Source: Dillenia suffruticosa
Lineage: Eukaryota; Streptophyta; Magnoliopsida; Dilleniales; Dilleniaceae
Assembly: GCA_033439265.1 (NCBI GenBank)
Contig: JAVTVX010000026.1
Span: 13,021,001-13,085,000 of the forward strand
Length of the DNA: 64,000 nucleotides
Direction: 5' to 3'
Each line of letters begins with the position of its first letter. Position 1 is the first letter of the stretch. This document shows positions 1 through 11,056 of the stretch, piece after piece. The position numbers and the translations under genes were made by a program. The notes below the pieces were generated by a model. That model saw only the letters and a list, made by a program, of their open reading frames with translations, searched no databases and had not been told where the DNA came from.

Positions 1-1365
1 TGGCATCAGCTTTCATGGCACACCAGAAAAATCCTTGACGCAAGGCCTTCTTAACGAGGTTTCGAGCACCTAAGTGGTTATCGCATACTCCATCGTGGAT
101 TTCTCTGAGAACAAAATTTACTTCCTCAAGCATTAGGCACTTGAGGTAAGACTGAGTGAATGATTTTTTATAAATGGTCTCACTAATAATGGCGTAGCAT
201 GCAATCTTGCATTTTACTTTCGCCCCCTCTTGTGGTGATTCTATCAGTTGTCCATGCATTAGGTAGGATTATATGAGATCTTTCTAACTCAGCAAGTCAT
301 CTACCGATAGAATCTACTTGGGCTCATCAATGCTTGGGTAGGGGAGACTCTAGATGTAAACTGTTTGGCTAGTAGCAACTAAATCTGAACTAGCAAGTTT
401 AGAGAGTGTCTCGGCTCTGGTATTTTCTGATTTGAGGATCTGTCGTATGTCGACTTTGTTGAATTGGTTTATCACTCTTTGGAGTTTAAGCAAATATTGT
501 GCCATCATGGGCTCCTTTGTTTTATTCAACTTGTTTGACCACAAACTGGCTATTTGTGAACACCCGAATGTCCTAGGTTCCTAGAGAGGCTGCAATTCAT
601 AGTGCCGTTAGGAAGGCTTCGAATTCGGCCTCATTGTTGGTTGCTTGGAAGTCAAACTGGAGTGCATATTTTGCTTTGAAATCATCAGGGCCCACGAGGA
701 TGACACCGGCATTGCTCTTCAATGAGTTGGAGAATCTGTTTACGTGTAATGTCCAAGTTGTAGTCATGCATTCTTCTTGGCAATTGATGAGAGGCTTCTC
801 AAGAAAAGTCAGAAGTGTGTATTCAAGAATAAAATCGGTTAGAGCTTGACTTTTGATGACAAGTCTCAACTGGTACTCAATGTCAAATTTATCAAGTTCA
901 ACACTCCATTTGATGAGTCGGTTGGAAGTGTCTCTTTTCTGTAAGATTTGATTCATTGGCTAGTCGGTTAGTACTGTAATACTGTGCACCTGAAAATATG
1001 GGCGAATGTGTCAGGCCGTTATGACGAAAGCAAAATCTACCTTCTCGATTGGCCTGTAGTTGATTTTCGATTCTTGGAGTTCTCGGCTAACCAAGTATAC
1101 AGGCCTTTGTATGGCGTGGTCCTGTCTTCCTGGTACAAAGCAAAGAGCTCGGTCAAAAATAGACAAGTAGATATAGAGTTTCTCATCAGAGATAGTCCGA
1201 GATAGCAGTGGGGGAGTCGAGAGATACTCCTTGAGTTTATCAAAGGTTGTCTAATATTTTGTTGTCCATACAAATTTTTTAAACTTTTTTTATGCATCGA
1301 AAAAGGGTTTGTATATCTCTCCTATTTTCGACATAAACTGACTCAGGACTGCGATCCATCCTAAT
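1..1365 (-). pseudogene. Tat-like Ty3-gypsy pol fragment: RT tail, RNase H, integrase zinc-binding region
   Basis: Read on the minus strand, this is the middle of a plant Ty3-gypsy polyprotein. From right to left come the tail of the reverse transcriptase (about 1365-1000), a connection segment with the motif QILQKRDTSNRLIKW, an RNase H domain with GVILVGPDDFKAKYAL and ATNNEAEFEA (about 960-600), a later RNase H segment with the signature SENTRAETLSKLASS (about 470-380), and the start of the integrase zinc-binding region with VLREIHDGVCDNHLGARNLV (about 140-30). The left edge of the window cuts the integrase. Frames change and stops interrupt the reading, so it is a decayed relic. The NNEAE motif and the integrase zinc-finger wording fit the Tat/Athila branch. 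No LTR is visible on its right side, so it also appears truncated there. Confidence 0.85.
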
Positions 1366-1818
1366 TTTAGTTTTCTTATTAGGAATTTTTTTCGAAAAAA
1401 TTTTAATTATATTAATAAAGATATAAATAATTTCTATTTTGATTCATATTTATAATATTTTTAATTAAATAATTTAACCGATTATATCAATTTGACAGCG
1501 CAACAAGATACTTCTATTTAAGGGGATTAACTACTCATCAAGTTTTAGGTAGGGTCATATAGACGATTAAATCTCTTTTACCAAAAATAATTTAAAAGTA
1601 ATTTCAAAATATTATTTATATTCTTAGAACTACAATTTGTATCTTATATTTCTTATGACATTAATAAACTACATATTTTAACTATTTCCGATTTACACGT
1701 TGCTTGATGATTGATGGGTAACCTTTTTATATGATTATTAAATAAATTATAGTTACCACTTAAACTCAATCAACTCTTTCTAGAATTCTTGGGATGTATT
1801 ATGTTTACGTATAATGGT

Positions 1819-1850
<32 letters not shown>

Positions 1851-3516
1851 GGTATTTTAAAATAATATGAGAAATGAATCAAAGATCACATAAATCAAAT
1901 TTTTTATAGTGGTAGACTTTAATATATTTTAAATTTTTTTGAGTTGATTTGAAAGATTTTTTAATTAATTAAAATTATTTAAATTTAAAATATTTGACTT
2001 TTATTGTCTAAAAATTGATCAATTTAATGTTTGACTTATGCGATTCAATTATCAGTATAGGGAAGTTGATATGCTAATTATATTTTATATCTCTTTCCTT
2101 CAAAAAATAGAGCTTATTTAGTTTATGTGGAATTCTCATCTTATATTTAGATTAAACGGGTGCCACCAAACTTCACGGTTAAAATGACTCATTAATCATG
2201 ATTTTTCATTAAAATAATATTATGTGTCACATATTCACATGAGTTACTGTCTTCATTTCACCTCTCTCTCTCTATCTAGAAAAAATAGTTCTATATTTGT
2301 CTTCAGAAAATTATGACAAAATCATAATTTTAATTAAAGCGAATATATTTTGACCAATTCTTGAATCTAAATTCCCAAAGATCATATACATTTTATCCCA
2401 AAATAAGGGTTCAAGTTGTAATTGTCTATTTAAACTTTTAATGGCCTATTTGAAAAAAAAATGATTTTAGGCTTTAATAATTAGATAAAATTCTTAACAA
2501 AAACTATTAACATAACAAAAAATTTTATTCGTTTTCTAGAGAATTTTAACTTTAATATGAAAATTTTAATATTCTAATAAAATATTTTAATTAAAAATAT
2601 ATAAGTAAAGTTAAAATAAAAAACTTAAATTAAATTAAAAGAATTATGGTTTTCCAAAGATTTGAATTGAATATATAGAATGTGGACATTGGATTAGACT
2701 ATTTTGTGACACGTTTTTGAATGGACAAATGCATTAACTCATTTGGTCCAAGTCTAAGGCAATTTTTTTAATAAAAAATTAATTTATTGAAAATTGTTTC
2801 TATCCCTTTCTGTTTTTGATGGCCTCGTTGGAGTCATCGTTCAGTATCTGATATTTTATTTTGATTAATTTGAACTGATTTACTATCGAATTCTCTTTTA
2901 GATAATCTTCTAATATTATTTTTTTTATTTTCGTATCGAATCAAACTTAAATATGATCAACGAGTCTTGATCACGGTGGTCTCAGCACCCGGAGACAATC
3001 AAACGTTGCTATTTTAGTCCTTTGTTGGCTGCAGAAAGTACAAGACAAGAAGATAATGCCCTTTTTGGTTAAGACACGGTATGGAATTTCTTTTGTATTT
3101 GGTGGAAAGGAAGGGATGGAGAATGGAGAAGAGGACCAGCAATTCCAAAGAAAGACCCATTCCATTCCCGCCAATACAAAGAATTCATGGAGGTGGACCA
3201 ATTCACACATTTGCTTTTGTAGTTCTCTTCTAGTTCTATGTTTGGACATGCATGGGGGTGTAGATTCAATAAGATGGAGAAGGCATATTGTTGAATAAGA
3301 AATAGCAAATTATTGCCTAAGCTTATAAATTATGTCTTAATTAATAATAAGATTTTAAACTTTTATTTATTACACCTAAGATTTCATACTTTAGTTTTAT
3401 TTTATTTTTTATTTATAAGAGAGACTTAAATTTAAAATTTTTATAAAGAAGGAATAGCGTCAATTGAATTTTAATTAATTAATATATTTATATTTTATAA
3501 TATATAATATTTTTGG
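1366..3516. other. AT-rich intergenic DNA
   Basis: No gene is recognised. The stretch is very AT-rich and contains a GAAAA microsatellite near 1821-1851. Overlapping short reading frames on both strands at 2971-3308 have no recognisable domain or codon pattern and look fortuitous. Part of the left end may be a decayed MITE-like element, listed separately. Confidence 0.6.
1374..1650. repeat. possible decayed MITE-like inverted repeat
   Basis: The left arm (around 1415-1460, containing tataaataatttctatttt) is roughly the reverse complement of a segment around 1600-1650. The same left arm closely resembles the left arm of the inverted repeat at 6453-6648, which suggests one short family. Identity is moderate and everything is AT-rich, so chance similarity is possible. 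Confidence 0.25.
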
Positions 3517-3603
3517 GTAATGCCAAATAAAATGACTTATGACCATCACTTTTTCCCGCTCCTCACTTTGAGTCAAATCTCAAGTCATTTTATATGGCAT
3601 TAT
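3517..3603. repeat. short inverted repeat, MITE or hairpin-like
   Basis: The arm at 3517-3539 (core taatgccaaataaaatgact) is nearly the exact reverse complement of 3581-3603, with about 41 bases between. The arms differ by one base in the core. This is the shape of a very small foldback element. No clear target-site duplication was found and no transposase is present. Confidence 0.45.
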
Positions 3604-4751
3604 CAATTTTGCTGACCAACATCAATTTTTCTTGATTTTATACGGAAAATGTCATTGACAATAAACAGTAGCGTAGATTTTCAAAGTTGACAAGAGATTA
3701 TTGAATAAAAAAGGCTTAGCTTTTGTAGATAATTTTGTACTTTTTCTTTATTTATTTATTTTTATATCTTAACACATTTGACTGTATTATTATTGTACTA
3801 AAAGATTGCAAAGACAAGTAGGCAAAAACTCCTCATAGGCGGTTTTGTTAAATTTTCCAAAGTCTTGTAATCTCATGATGCTTATCACTTATGTTGCACG
3901 GATACGAAAACGGATATAAAACAATATGAAAAATGATATCTTATAAAAATATAAGAAATGAAAACTTCGACAAATACATAAATATAAAAATATAAAAATT
4001 TTTATTTAAATATTAAATTTTTATTAAAATAATAGAAGAGTCATATTTTATAATAAAATCTAAAATGAATAAATATGTAATTATTAGTCATAAAATAAAT
4101 AATATAAAAATTATAATTATAATTAAATAAATAAATAATTTATTAAATATGAAAAAATATGTAAATATAGAAAATATAAGAATTTTTATATAAATATTAA
4201 TTAATTTAGTATGTTGAAACAGTTCGAAAACATTTTAAAAACGAGAAACGTTTCGCAAATGGGAGGTGCTAGTATTGAAAAATTTTTATATATCATAACT
4301 TATACAATATATATGCACGAATAAAAAGAAGACTATAACTTAATCTGAACTTCTTATAGCAAATAAGGAGCATTAAAGTAATAGCTAGAATGGTGGGAAA
4401 CACCGGTGATTATTTCTCACCCTTTTTTTTAAAATCCATTATTTCTAAGAAATAGTTGGCGCACTTGTGAGAGGAAAAAAAAAAAAAAAAAGATTAAAAC
4501 CATGTCTCTTGTGGTGGGCTTCCCTTTTCTTTTTTTTTCATGGAGTTGCGTTTTTGAAGCCAGGAATCGAGGGGTACCTGGTACCAAAAAAATAAAAAAT
4601 CGAGGGGTACCATTGTCGGACCGGAGGAACTCATTCAAGGAAAGGCCTAATCCCTTGAATAGACGGGGCTTGGACTAGGCCCATTAATAACAGTGTCTCG
4701 TTTCCAAGGTCTACCGAAAACCCCCTTCGCTATATAAAAAGATGAATGGAT
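3604..4751. other. AT-rich intergenic DNA with a small direct repeat
   Basis: No gene is recognised. A 14-base direct repeat (aatcgaggggtacc) lies at 4565-4578 and 4598-4611, separated by an A-rich spacer. Long A/T homopolymers occur near 4475-4492. The more complex sequence at 4620-4740 resembles neither a gene nor a transposon that I recognise. Confidence 0.55.
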
Positions 4752-4838
4752 GTCAATGGTATATCTGGTGGTTATAACTCTCTTCTATGATTCGATAATT
4801 TTAGATTTAAATCTTAATATAACTAAAAAAAAAAAAAG
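4752..4838 (+). mobile_element. possible short SINE or retroposed small RNA
   Basis: An 87-base segment ends in a run of A residues (4825-4837) and is flanked by a perfect 9-base direct repeat, tgaatggat, at 4743-4751 and 4839-4847. Its first part resembles a tRNA box A (aatggtatatctggtggtta). A later stretch (ttagatttaaatctt) is in the place of a degenerate box B. A target duplication plus an A tail is the mark of LINE-driven retroposition. The tRNA-like boxes are weak, so the parent RNA is not identified. Confidence 0.4.
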
Positions 4839-4847
4839 TGAATGGAT

Positions 4848-7569
4848 TTGATCAAACTTGTGATTGCAGTCCCAAAGCAAGATCAAGAAGACAAACTCCT
4901 TCCTCTCTATGGTCCTAAGGCTAATTTTGTATGGAAGCAATTAATCAAGGGTTAAACCAGACTGCTCAAATAATAGAGTTAATCAGTGCTAGAAGCCACC
5001 TTAACTCTTCAAATTTACTAATGTATCACTTTGCATTTTTTGATGGAAAAATTAGTTTTATGGTTCCAAAGGTAATTCTGTATATAATAATTCAATCCAC
5101 TTCAATTAGTATCATCGATGCCCATCATGGCCCTGACCTCCAAAATTTGAATTGTTTATGGCTGCTGAGAATCTGAGTGTGAATATGAAGCGCCAAAAAG
5201 GGTACCAAATCGTATTGATAATTTAAGTTGTTATTATAATTTCTCAACATGATCTATTCCAATATTTACTCTATTAACTAATATTTTTCTTGTTTAAAAC
5301 TTTCTTCAAATGTTATATATATACACACACACACTTAAAATTTGGAAATAAATATAGAAAAATGAACATATGAAAATTTTAGAAATTTTACTGAATGCAA
5401 TTTTGAATTATTTTAAAGACTTCCAAATATTTTTAAACATTTGGAAATGAACTCAATTTTTGAACAAGAGAATGCTATTTAAATTCTCAGGTTTTTGTGT
5501 CTAACTTTTAAATATAACTCAAAATTGCATTGGATTAAAATTCCCAAATACCCAATTCTAAATAGCATATAAGATGATTTACATATTTTAATCAAAATTG
5601 GTTAATAAAGCAAATCCTTTTATGCACCGAATGTTTTTTTTTTTTTTTGGTGATAACAGAATGATATAGAGATGACGTAATTGGTCCTTTTAATTAAAAA
5701 TAGTTTAAAAATTACCTAAAATAAGTATCAGTTGAATTTTTAATTTCAAAAATAGGATTTTATGTTATTTCTTAAAGTACTATTTAACATTGCTGTTTTT
5801 GTCTCATTTTATTTCTAGATTAGAACATCAAGTTCAAATAGTAATCCATTACATATCCTTTGCAGTGTACACTTTTAGTTTCTAAACAAAAAAATAAAAA
5901 AATAAAAAAAAACCATAAAACTAGGCACTTTTCAAGTAAAATGTATTTATTAAAGAATTATATAGTAATTTTTTTATCAAAATTAATTTATGGGTCCAGG
6001 AACCCGGAACCTGTTACCTCTGCAGGTTCAATAATCTAAGCAATGTCGAGAAAGATTTGAACGTAGAGATGTGAGTACAAGATAGTTATTATTGTTATTA
6101 TTATTTTAATACCGGACCAACGGTGGGGAGCATAATGGCTTTCCCTATACCTGAAGCACAAACAGATTATGGACACCTCTAGCAAAGGGTCCACTCTCCC
6201 AGCCTGTTTTTAGCTTGCATGGTTCCTCCTATTTGATCGGTTGTGTTGAAAGCATGACGCCACCATACGCAAACCTTTTGATTCTTTTCGTCTTCCAAAT
6301 ACTCAGAATTTTCAGGGTTTGGCATAAGTATCATTCATCATTATAATAATACTTCAAGTTGCATTTGTGCATCCGTCGACCCAGAAGAATTGGGCACCCA
6401 ATCCCAACCAAAGGAGGCCTTTCCAATCATTTTTCCAACTTGTTCTTGTAATTAACAAATTTTGATTATTACGTTAAAATACAAATAATTTCTATTTTAG
6501 AATTACTTTTAAAAAGAGGTTTGACCTTAGTGGTCTTAATGATAAAGTACAATATGACTCCTCAAACTAAAATGACCAAGAGTAATTTAGAGGTTATCTT
6601 AAAATAGATTATTTATATTTTTAACATCATAATTAGAAATTTTTAACATTTTTCTCTCGAAATTTTTATTTAATTAATTCTTTTCAAAAAATGCAAATAA
6701 TTTTTAATATATATACATATGCAAATAAGATTATAAAATGTTGCATGCAAGCTGATTCCAAAAAAATATATGTTTTTAAATTTGGAAACCAATAAAATTT
6801 TCTGAGTTAGAGATTTTGAGTGGCTAACCTTGCGGGGGACAGCGGTCGCATACATATACACAAAAAGAAATAATTTATAGGTTTTCTTGGAAATGAGAAT
6901 TGAGAATTCAGATTATGTTTAAAATTGGGGGGGGGGGGGGATTCTCATTGGGCTCGTGGACCATATGCTAGAGAGGGCACAAAGCAACGGATCAAATTGA
7001 AAGGCTTATGATTTACGGTATTATATTGACAAATAATTAATCTATTAAGATGAAATATTAAGATTTTTAATCAAGTTTTAATTCTAAATTTAAAATAAAA
7101 ATAATTATATTGTGAGGATTACCCTTCAAATAAGATTTTCACAAATATTTCAATCTAATTAATCATAATATGACTTTACAGATCAATGATGAGAAAAAAA
7201 AAGATTGCAAGGGAAAGAACACCCCACCCCCAAAAAAATTTTGAGTTTGCCAAAAATTGTTGTCTTGGGTTTGAGAGTCATTTTCATGGAAAAGAAGATA
7301 CCTAAAAATGATGAACTCCCAACCCCACTAAACTAACATTTTTCTCCCCACCATTAGTAGTGTTCCCATGATCTGTTTTCCGAATTTTATATTCCTTATT
7401 TTCCCATAAACAAATAGTGTTTGTATTCTCCATAAATATGTTTGTGTTAATTGATTTTGAGAGACGAAATTTGGATATGAATCGTCTTTCGGTCCTTATT
7501 ACACACTTAGGATCCGTATAGGTGATAATAACAAAAGGTATGTTGTGGCTTTGGGGTATTACCAAAATT
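4848..7569. other. intergenic DNA, mostly AT-rich
   Basis: No gene is supported. A TA/CA microsatellite lies at 5312-5333. A less AT-rich block at 6100-6440 looks like single-copy sequence but has no reading frame that I recognise. A pure G14 run lies at 6927-6940. Reading frames at 4931-5176 and 6670-6861 have no domain support. Confidence 0.55.
6453..6648. repeat. MITE-like inverted repeat
   Basis: The left arm (about 6453-6507, with cgttaaaatacaaataattt) pairs imperfectly with the reverse complement of about 6595-6648 over some 45-50 bases. The non-palindromic core is about 90 bases. A similar arm occurs at 1374-1460. The structure suggests an old stowaway- or mutator-type MITE; the family cannot be fixed by eye. 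Confidence 0.35.
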
Positions 7570-8017
7570 AATAAATAGTAGAACATAATTTGAGGTTGAC
7601 CACACATGTTGTAGTTATCATCGTTCAATTTATCCCCCTTTCAAACATCTAATACAATAGTTTTCATTGTAGTCAAAGTCTTTAGTACACAAAAAGAGAA
7701 ACAGTGACTTATTGATACTTATTCACATATTTTATGTATTCTTCAAATCAACAAATATAAAATAGCTCGAATATAAACCTTAAAGCAAATGAATGGATCA
7801 ACGAACCTATCCACTATAACCCAAGGTTACATTTTATAATCCGTACTTGGATTTGGTACACAGAACCTAAAAAAAGTCACAATTAAAGACATGAGACCCT
7901 AAAAAAAGTGAAAAATTTCAGTCTAGAATAGTTTGACATGCCGTCGGTGGTCTTATGCGCCGCCACATGCCGGTGGCGCGTTGCCATGCACCTGCACGTG
8001 CTAGATACGTGGCCCAC
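7570..8017 (-). mobile_element. copia leader and gag-start fragment, same family as copia 1
   Basis: This segment is a diverged copy of the leader and gag start of the copia element at 24715-30924; compare with about 29620-30045. The order of matching blocks is the same, including the A-rich ctaaaaaaagtcacaa stretch and the GC-rich caccttgcacgtgctagat-like stretch. On the minus strand the gag start reads MKTIVLDV, a stop, then KGDKLNDDNYN, matching TKTIVLDLMKGDNLNGDNY in copia 1. The gag similarity fades below about 7560. On the right the homology ends abruptly near 8017, where a gypsy integrase on the opposite strand begins. Confidence 0.65.
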
Positions 8018-8830
8018 TGCCGAGTTTTGTCATATCACTAGCCCCCGGCCATCTGTGCAATGGGGGGATAGATATACTTGGCCCATTTTCTCGTGCCACA
8101 GGATAGTAGGGATTTCTCATCGTCGCCATTGATTACTTTACTAAATGGGTAGAGGCAAAGCCAGTGGCCCAGATCTTCTCTAAGAAGATATAGAAATTCA
8201 TTTGGGCGTCACTAATCACAAGATTTGGATTATCTCGATCTTTGATCACCAAAACCGGGAAAAAATTTGATAATAAGGAATTCAAGGAATTTTGCGATAA
8301 GTTAGAAATTCAACACTAGATAACATTTGTTGCCTATCCCCAATCTAACGGCCTTGCCGTGGTAACAAACTGAACCATACTATAGGGGCTCAAGACCACA
8401 CTGGACGAGGCAAAAGGCCGAAGGCCGGATGAACTCTGTAGGATCCTATGGGCCTACTGCACAATAACGAGGAGAGCCACACGAGAAACACCATTCAGCT
8501 TAACATATTGGTCGAAGGCGGTACTACCAGTTGAAATAAAGATTCACTCCCTATGAGTAGGACTCCTAACAGAATTGAGAGATACGACATCTGCCCGAAT
8601 GGCCTCTTACCAATAGTAGATGGCTCGGTATTATAATAGAAGGGTCAGAGCCAAGGCATTCAGGCTCGGAGACTTGGTACTCCATAAGGTGGAAGCAATA
8701 GGACAGCCCCAACTTGGGGGCAAGCTAGCACCCTATTAGGAAGACCCATATGTGTACACTCAATGTCTCGTCCTGGGACCTATAGAATTAGCCAACTCGA
8801 CGATACAACCGTAACATGCACGTGGAACAC
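8018..8830 (+). pseudogene. Ty3-gypsy integrase core, decayed
   Basis: The plus-strand reading contains WGIDILGPFSRATG (from about 8061), followed by two stops and then FLIVAIDYFTKWVEAKP, the usual start of the gypsy integrase catalytic core with its first Asp. Further on come the segments ITRFGLSRSLITKTG and AYPQSNGLAVV (the family normally reads SNGQAE, so the catalytic Glu context is lost), TTLDEAKGR and RRATRETPFSLTYW. At least five in-frame stops and several frame changes make this a clear pseudogene. The reading peters out near 8830, where the chromodomain-free C terminus would be expected. Confidence 0.75.
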
Positions 8831-8984
8831 TGCAAATTTGCGTATTTATCATCAGTAAATTTCTGTATTTTCTTTGTCATTAGTCATATTTTACTTCATG
8901 GTTCGTAAATATTGATATTACTTTTCCAATGCAATGGGCAAATGCCTCCAAATTACATACCTTGTTGGTCAAACCCAACAAAAA

Positions 8985-9200
8985 CTATTTCATGGCGCAA
9001 TGCCTTCGAGTACTCTCAACGCAAGCCTGGTATGCTAAATGATTTCAAGGCGCAATGTTTCTGAGTACTCTCGGCGTAACGCTTGGTACACTAAACGATT
9101 TCAAGGCATAATGTCTCTGAGTACTCTCTGCACAACACCTGGTATGCTAAATGATTTCAAGGTGCAACGCCTCCGCGCACCCTCTGCGTAATGGCTCAGT
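8985..9200 (+). repeat. 56-bp tandem repeat in the 3' region of the Tat-like element
   Basis: Just under four units follow each other. The phase marker gatttcaagg occurs at 9041, 9097 and 9153, giving a period of exactly 56 bases. Each unit carries a core like gcgcaatg, then gagtactctc, then ggtatgctaaa. The reverse complement of the same unit, with the same 56-base spacing, is found at about 63755-64000. Tandem repeats between pol and the 3' LTR are a known trait of Retand-like Tat elements. Confidence 0.88.
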
Positions 9201-10324
9201 CGCCAACCAAATCCTAGACGTAACACCCTGACTGTCTTTGATGTAATGTCCATTATGATAAGACATTTTTCAAGAGCACTTGCCCTTGAGTATCAAGCAC
9301 ACTGAAGTGCCTTGAAAACATAACGATCATCAATAAGATTTTCAGACATGAGTCAAGCTAGATAATCAAGGAGCAAGAAAAGAAGCAACACCAAATTGGA
9401 AAGTCATGAGGTACACAAAAAGAAAATTCTTTTCATTCATTTTCCAATAACATCTTTACAAGAGAAGAAGGTCCTTTTTCATGGTACATTAATGCTCGGT
9501 AACCTGCACCCTCACAAGACAACGGTAAGGGAGAACAAGAGGAAAGCGAAACCCTCTTATCAACATCAAGTCTTCCCATCCTCTTGGGAGATGCCGGCCT
9601 TGAATATAGCTCTCCCATTCTCTTCATTCTTTAGGGGGTAGCGATATTAAACATAATCAGCTATCTCTATTTGACCTCACAGGAATAGAGGTTTCCCTTA
9701 TCTTCCAATTTAAAATACAAGAAAAGATGGGAGTCCTACCAGATGTGAGGTTTCTCTGAGGACTCCAAAAACCGACCATCATGGACTTGAGTTACCTCTC
9801 GCCATGATGGGATCCCATATCGGTAGTCCCAACTATTGATAGAATCTCGTATCGACAGCATACAAAAAGCACAAAAAAACCACCATACGACTTCTTTCAT
9901 TTTTAACTTACAAAACTATTACAAACTTCAATCACCAAACGCCATGTTACCACATTTGAGTGACCTTGTTTCGTAGGTTCTACTCAATCATTTGGAAAAC
10001 AACACCAAAAACAAAACCCTACGCAAACTTGTTCTAAGTCCCTGCAATTTATATCCAAAGCTGTAATGATAGCCTTAACGACAACCCCACAAACGAAGCC
10101 ATATGCTCCTTAAAAAGTGAAACAACTGTGACCACATTAAATGCCAAAATGGCCGCCCAACTCTTGCAATAATGGCATATCTTTTCGCCTTATGGTAACT
10201 TTTGCATTTACCATTCCAAGAGTTGGATGACCATTCCTGTTCCCCTCTAACTTCATTACATGTTCTTAAGGAAAAGTTGTATTTTCTCTATATGCCCAAC
10301 GCTATCTTCTTCGAATTTATCCTT
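9201..10324. other. non-coding 3' region of the Tat-like element
   Basis: Between the tandem repeat and the polypurine tract lies about 1.1 kb without a gene. Small frames at 9396-9641 (both strands) show no domain. The stretch around 9425-9470 faintly resembles the reverse complement of 63545-63620, the region that follows the antisense gene in the related element at the right end. The antisense gene itself seems to be deleted or unrecognisable here. Confidence 0.5.
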
Positions 10325-10340
10325 AGGAATAGGGGACAAA
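10325..10340 (+). promoter_or_regulatory. polypurine tract of the Tat-like element
   Basis: The purine-rich stretch aggaataggggacaaa directly precedes the LTR start (tgatgatacgtga). The reverse complement of the same junction is found at 61021-61045. Plus-strand DNA synthesis of a gypsy element would be primed here. Confidence 0.65.
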
Positions 10341-10979
10341 TGATGATACGTGATTGAGAGGTTTGTTGTTGGCCTACTATCAAATCGACCGACATGATAA
10401 ACATAACTTAAAGATAACCCATGAAAGGAACAAATCCATAAGTAAACTTATACTTCCCCTGTGTGGGTGAGAATCCTCGCTATCCCTAGAACAATCCCCT
10501 AAAATAAAGAAATATCCCTATAAGCATATCAGATAAGCAAGGAAGCTCACATAATCACAGGACTTCTGTTAACACCAAGGTGGCGTATCTCCATAGGATC
10601 TTTGAATTTGGTCTTGGCAATTCTGGAGATTCTCAACAACCTTTCCTTGAATGGAAACTCGAGTTTCAAGATTTCTGGTACTCTACAGCTCCTTTGAAGA
10701 ACCATAGGTATATATATACTTTGCATAGGACGCTAGAAAGGTAAGTTCCCTTGGAACCTCACACTTTTAACACATCTGCCACACATAGCCGACTCACAAT
10801 TTTTCTCGGTCCGTTTTACAATACTCTAAATCCGTTCTTTCTAACTTAAGTATTGGAGTCCCTTCTGTCGGACCACCCTTCAGTGGATTTTTTGTAGGTT
10901 CCCAGCTCCAGTCCACCTTTCGCTCCAAGACTCCTACTTCAATAGACAAAGTAGGAATCTGAGGAGAAAACCCACATCA
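10341..10979 (+). repeat. 3' LTR of the Tat-like element
   Basis: The start is set by the polypurine tract and the terminal TG. The end is placed at the terminal CA of cccacatca, just before plain AT-rich flank, and is less certain. About 390 bases (10345-10738) match the LTR fragment at 32497-33018 in order and orientation, including the blocks taagcatatcagataag and ctggagattctca. The length of about 640 bases is modest for Tat elements. Confidence 0.65.
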
Positions 10980-11029
10980 ATCAATAGGAATAAAAATATA
11001 AATTATTGAGATTATTAAATATGTAATAA

Positions 11030-11056
11030 CACTGCAAAAAACACGATTTTAGCGAC
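11030..11056 (+). repeat. CACTA left terminal inverted repeat
   Basis: It starts with CACTGCAAAAAACACG and ends with tttagcgac. It pairs with the reverse complement of 19821-19848, with a few mismatches and one extra A in the right copy. A TAA target duplication directly precedes it. Confidence 0.87.

Larger units (their letters stand above)
8018..10979 (+). mobile_element. Tat/Retand-like Ty3-gypsy element, 3' half with 3' LTR
   Basis: In plus-strand order there is a decayed integrase core, a 56-bp tandem repeat, about 1.1 kb of non-coding DNA, a polypurine tract and a 3' LTR. This order, with a long 3' region carrying tandem repeats between pol and the 3' LTR, is known in the Tat lineage of plant gypsy elements (for example Retand). 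The same 56-bp repeat and a matching polypurine-tract/LTR junction occur in reverse orientation at the right end of the window. The 5' half is missing and is replaced by copia leader sequence at about 8017. Confidence 0.75.

Noticed and set aside
2971..3308. Three overlapping frames on both strands
   Set aside because: No domain, no codon bias, and no promoter or splice pattern; the surrounding sequence is plain intergenic DNA.
7938..8132. Frame of 64 residues
   Set aside because: It is a chimera across the copia-leader/gypsy-integrase junction.
8985..9200. Tandem repeat considered as a CRISPR-like array
   Set aside because: Units are contiguous without unique spacers and lie in a retrotransposon; the organism is a plant.
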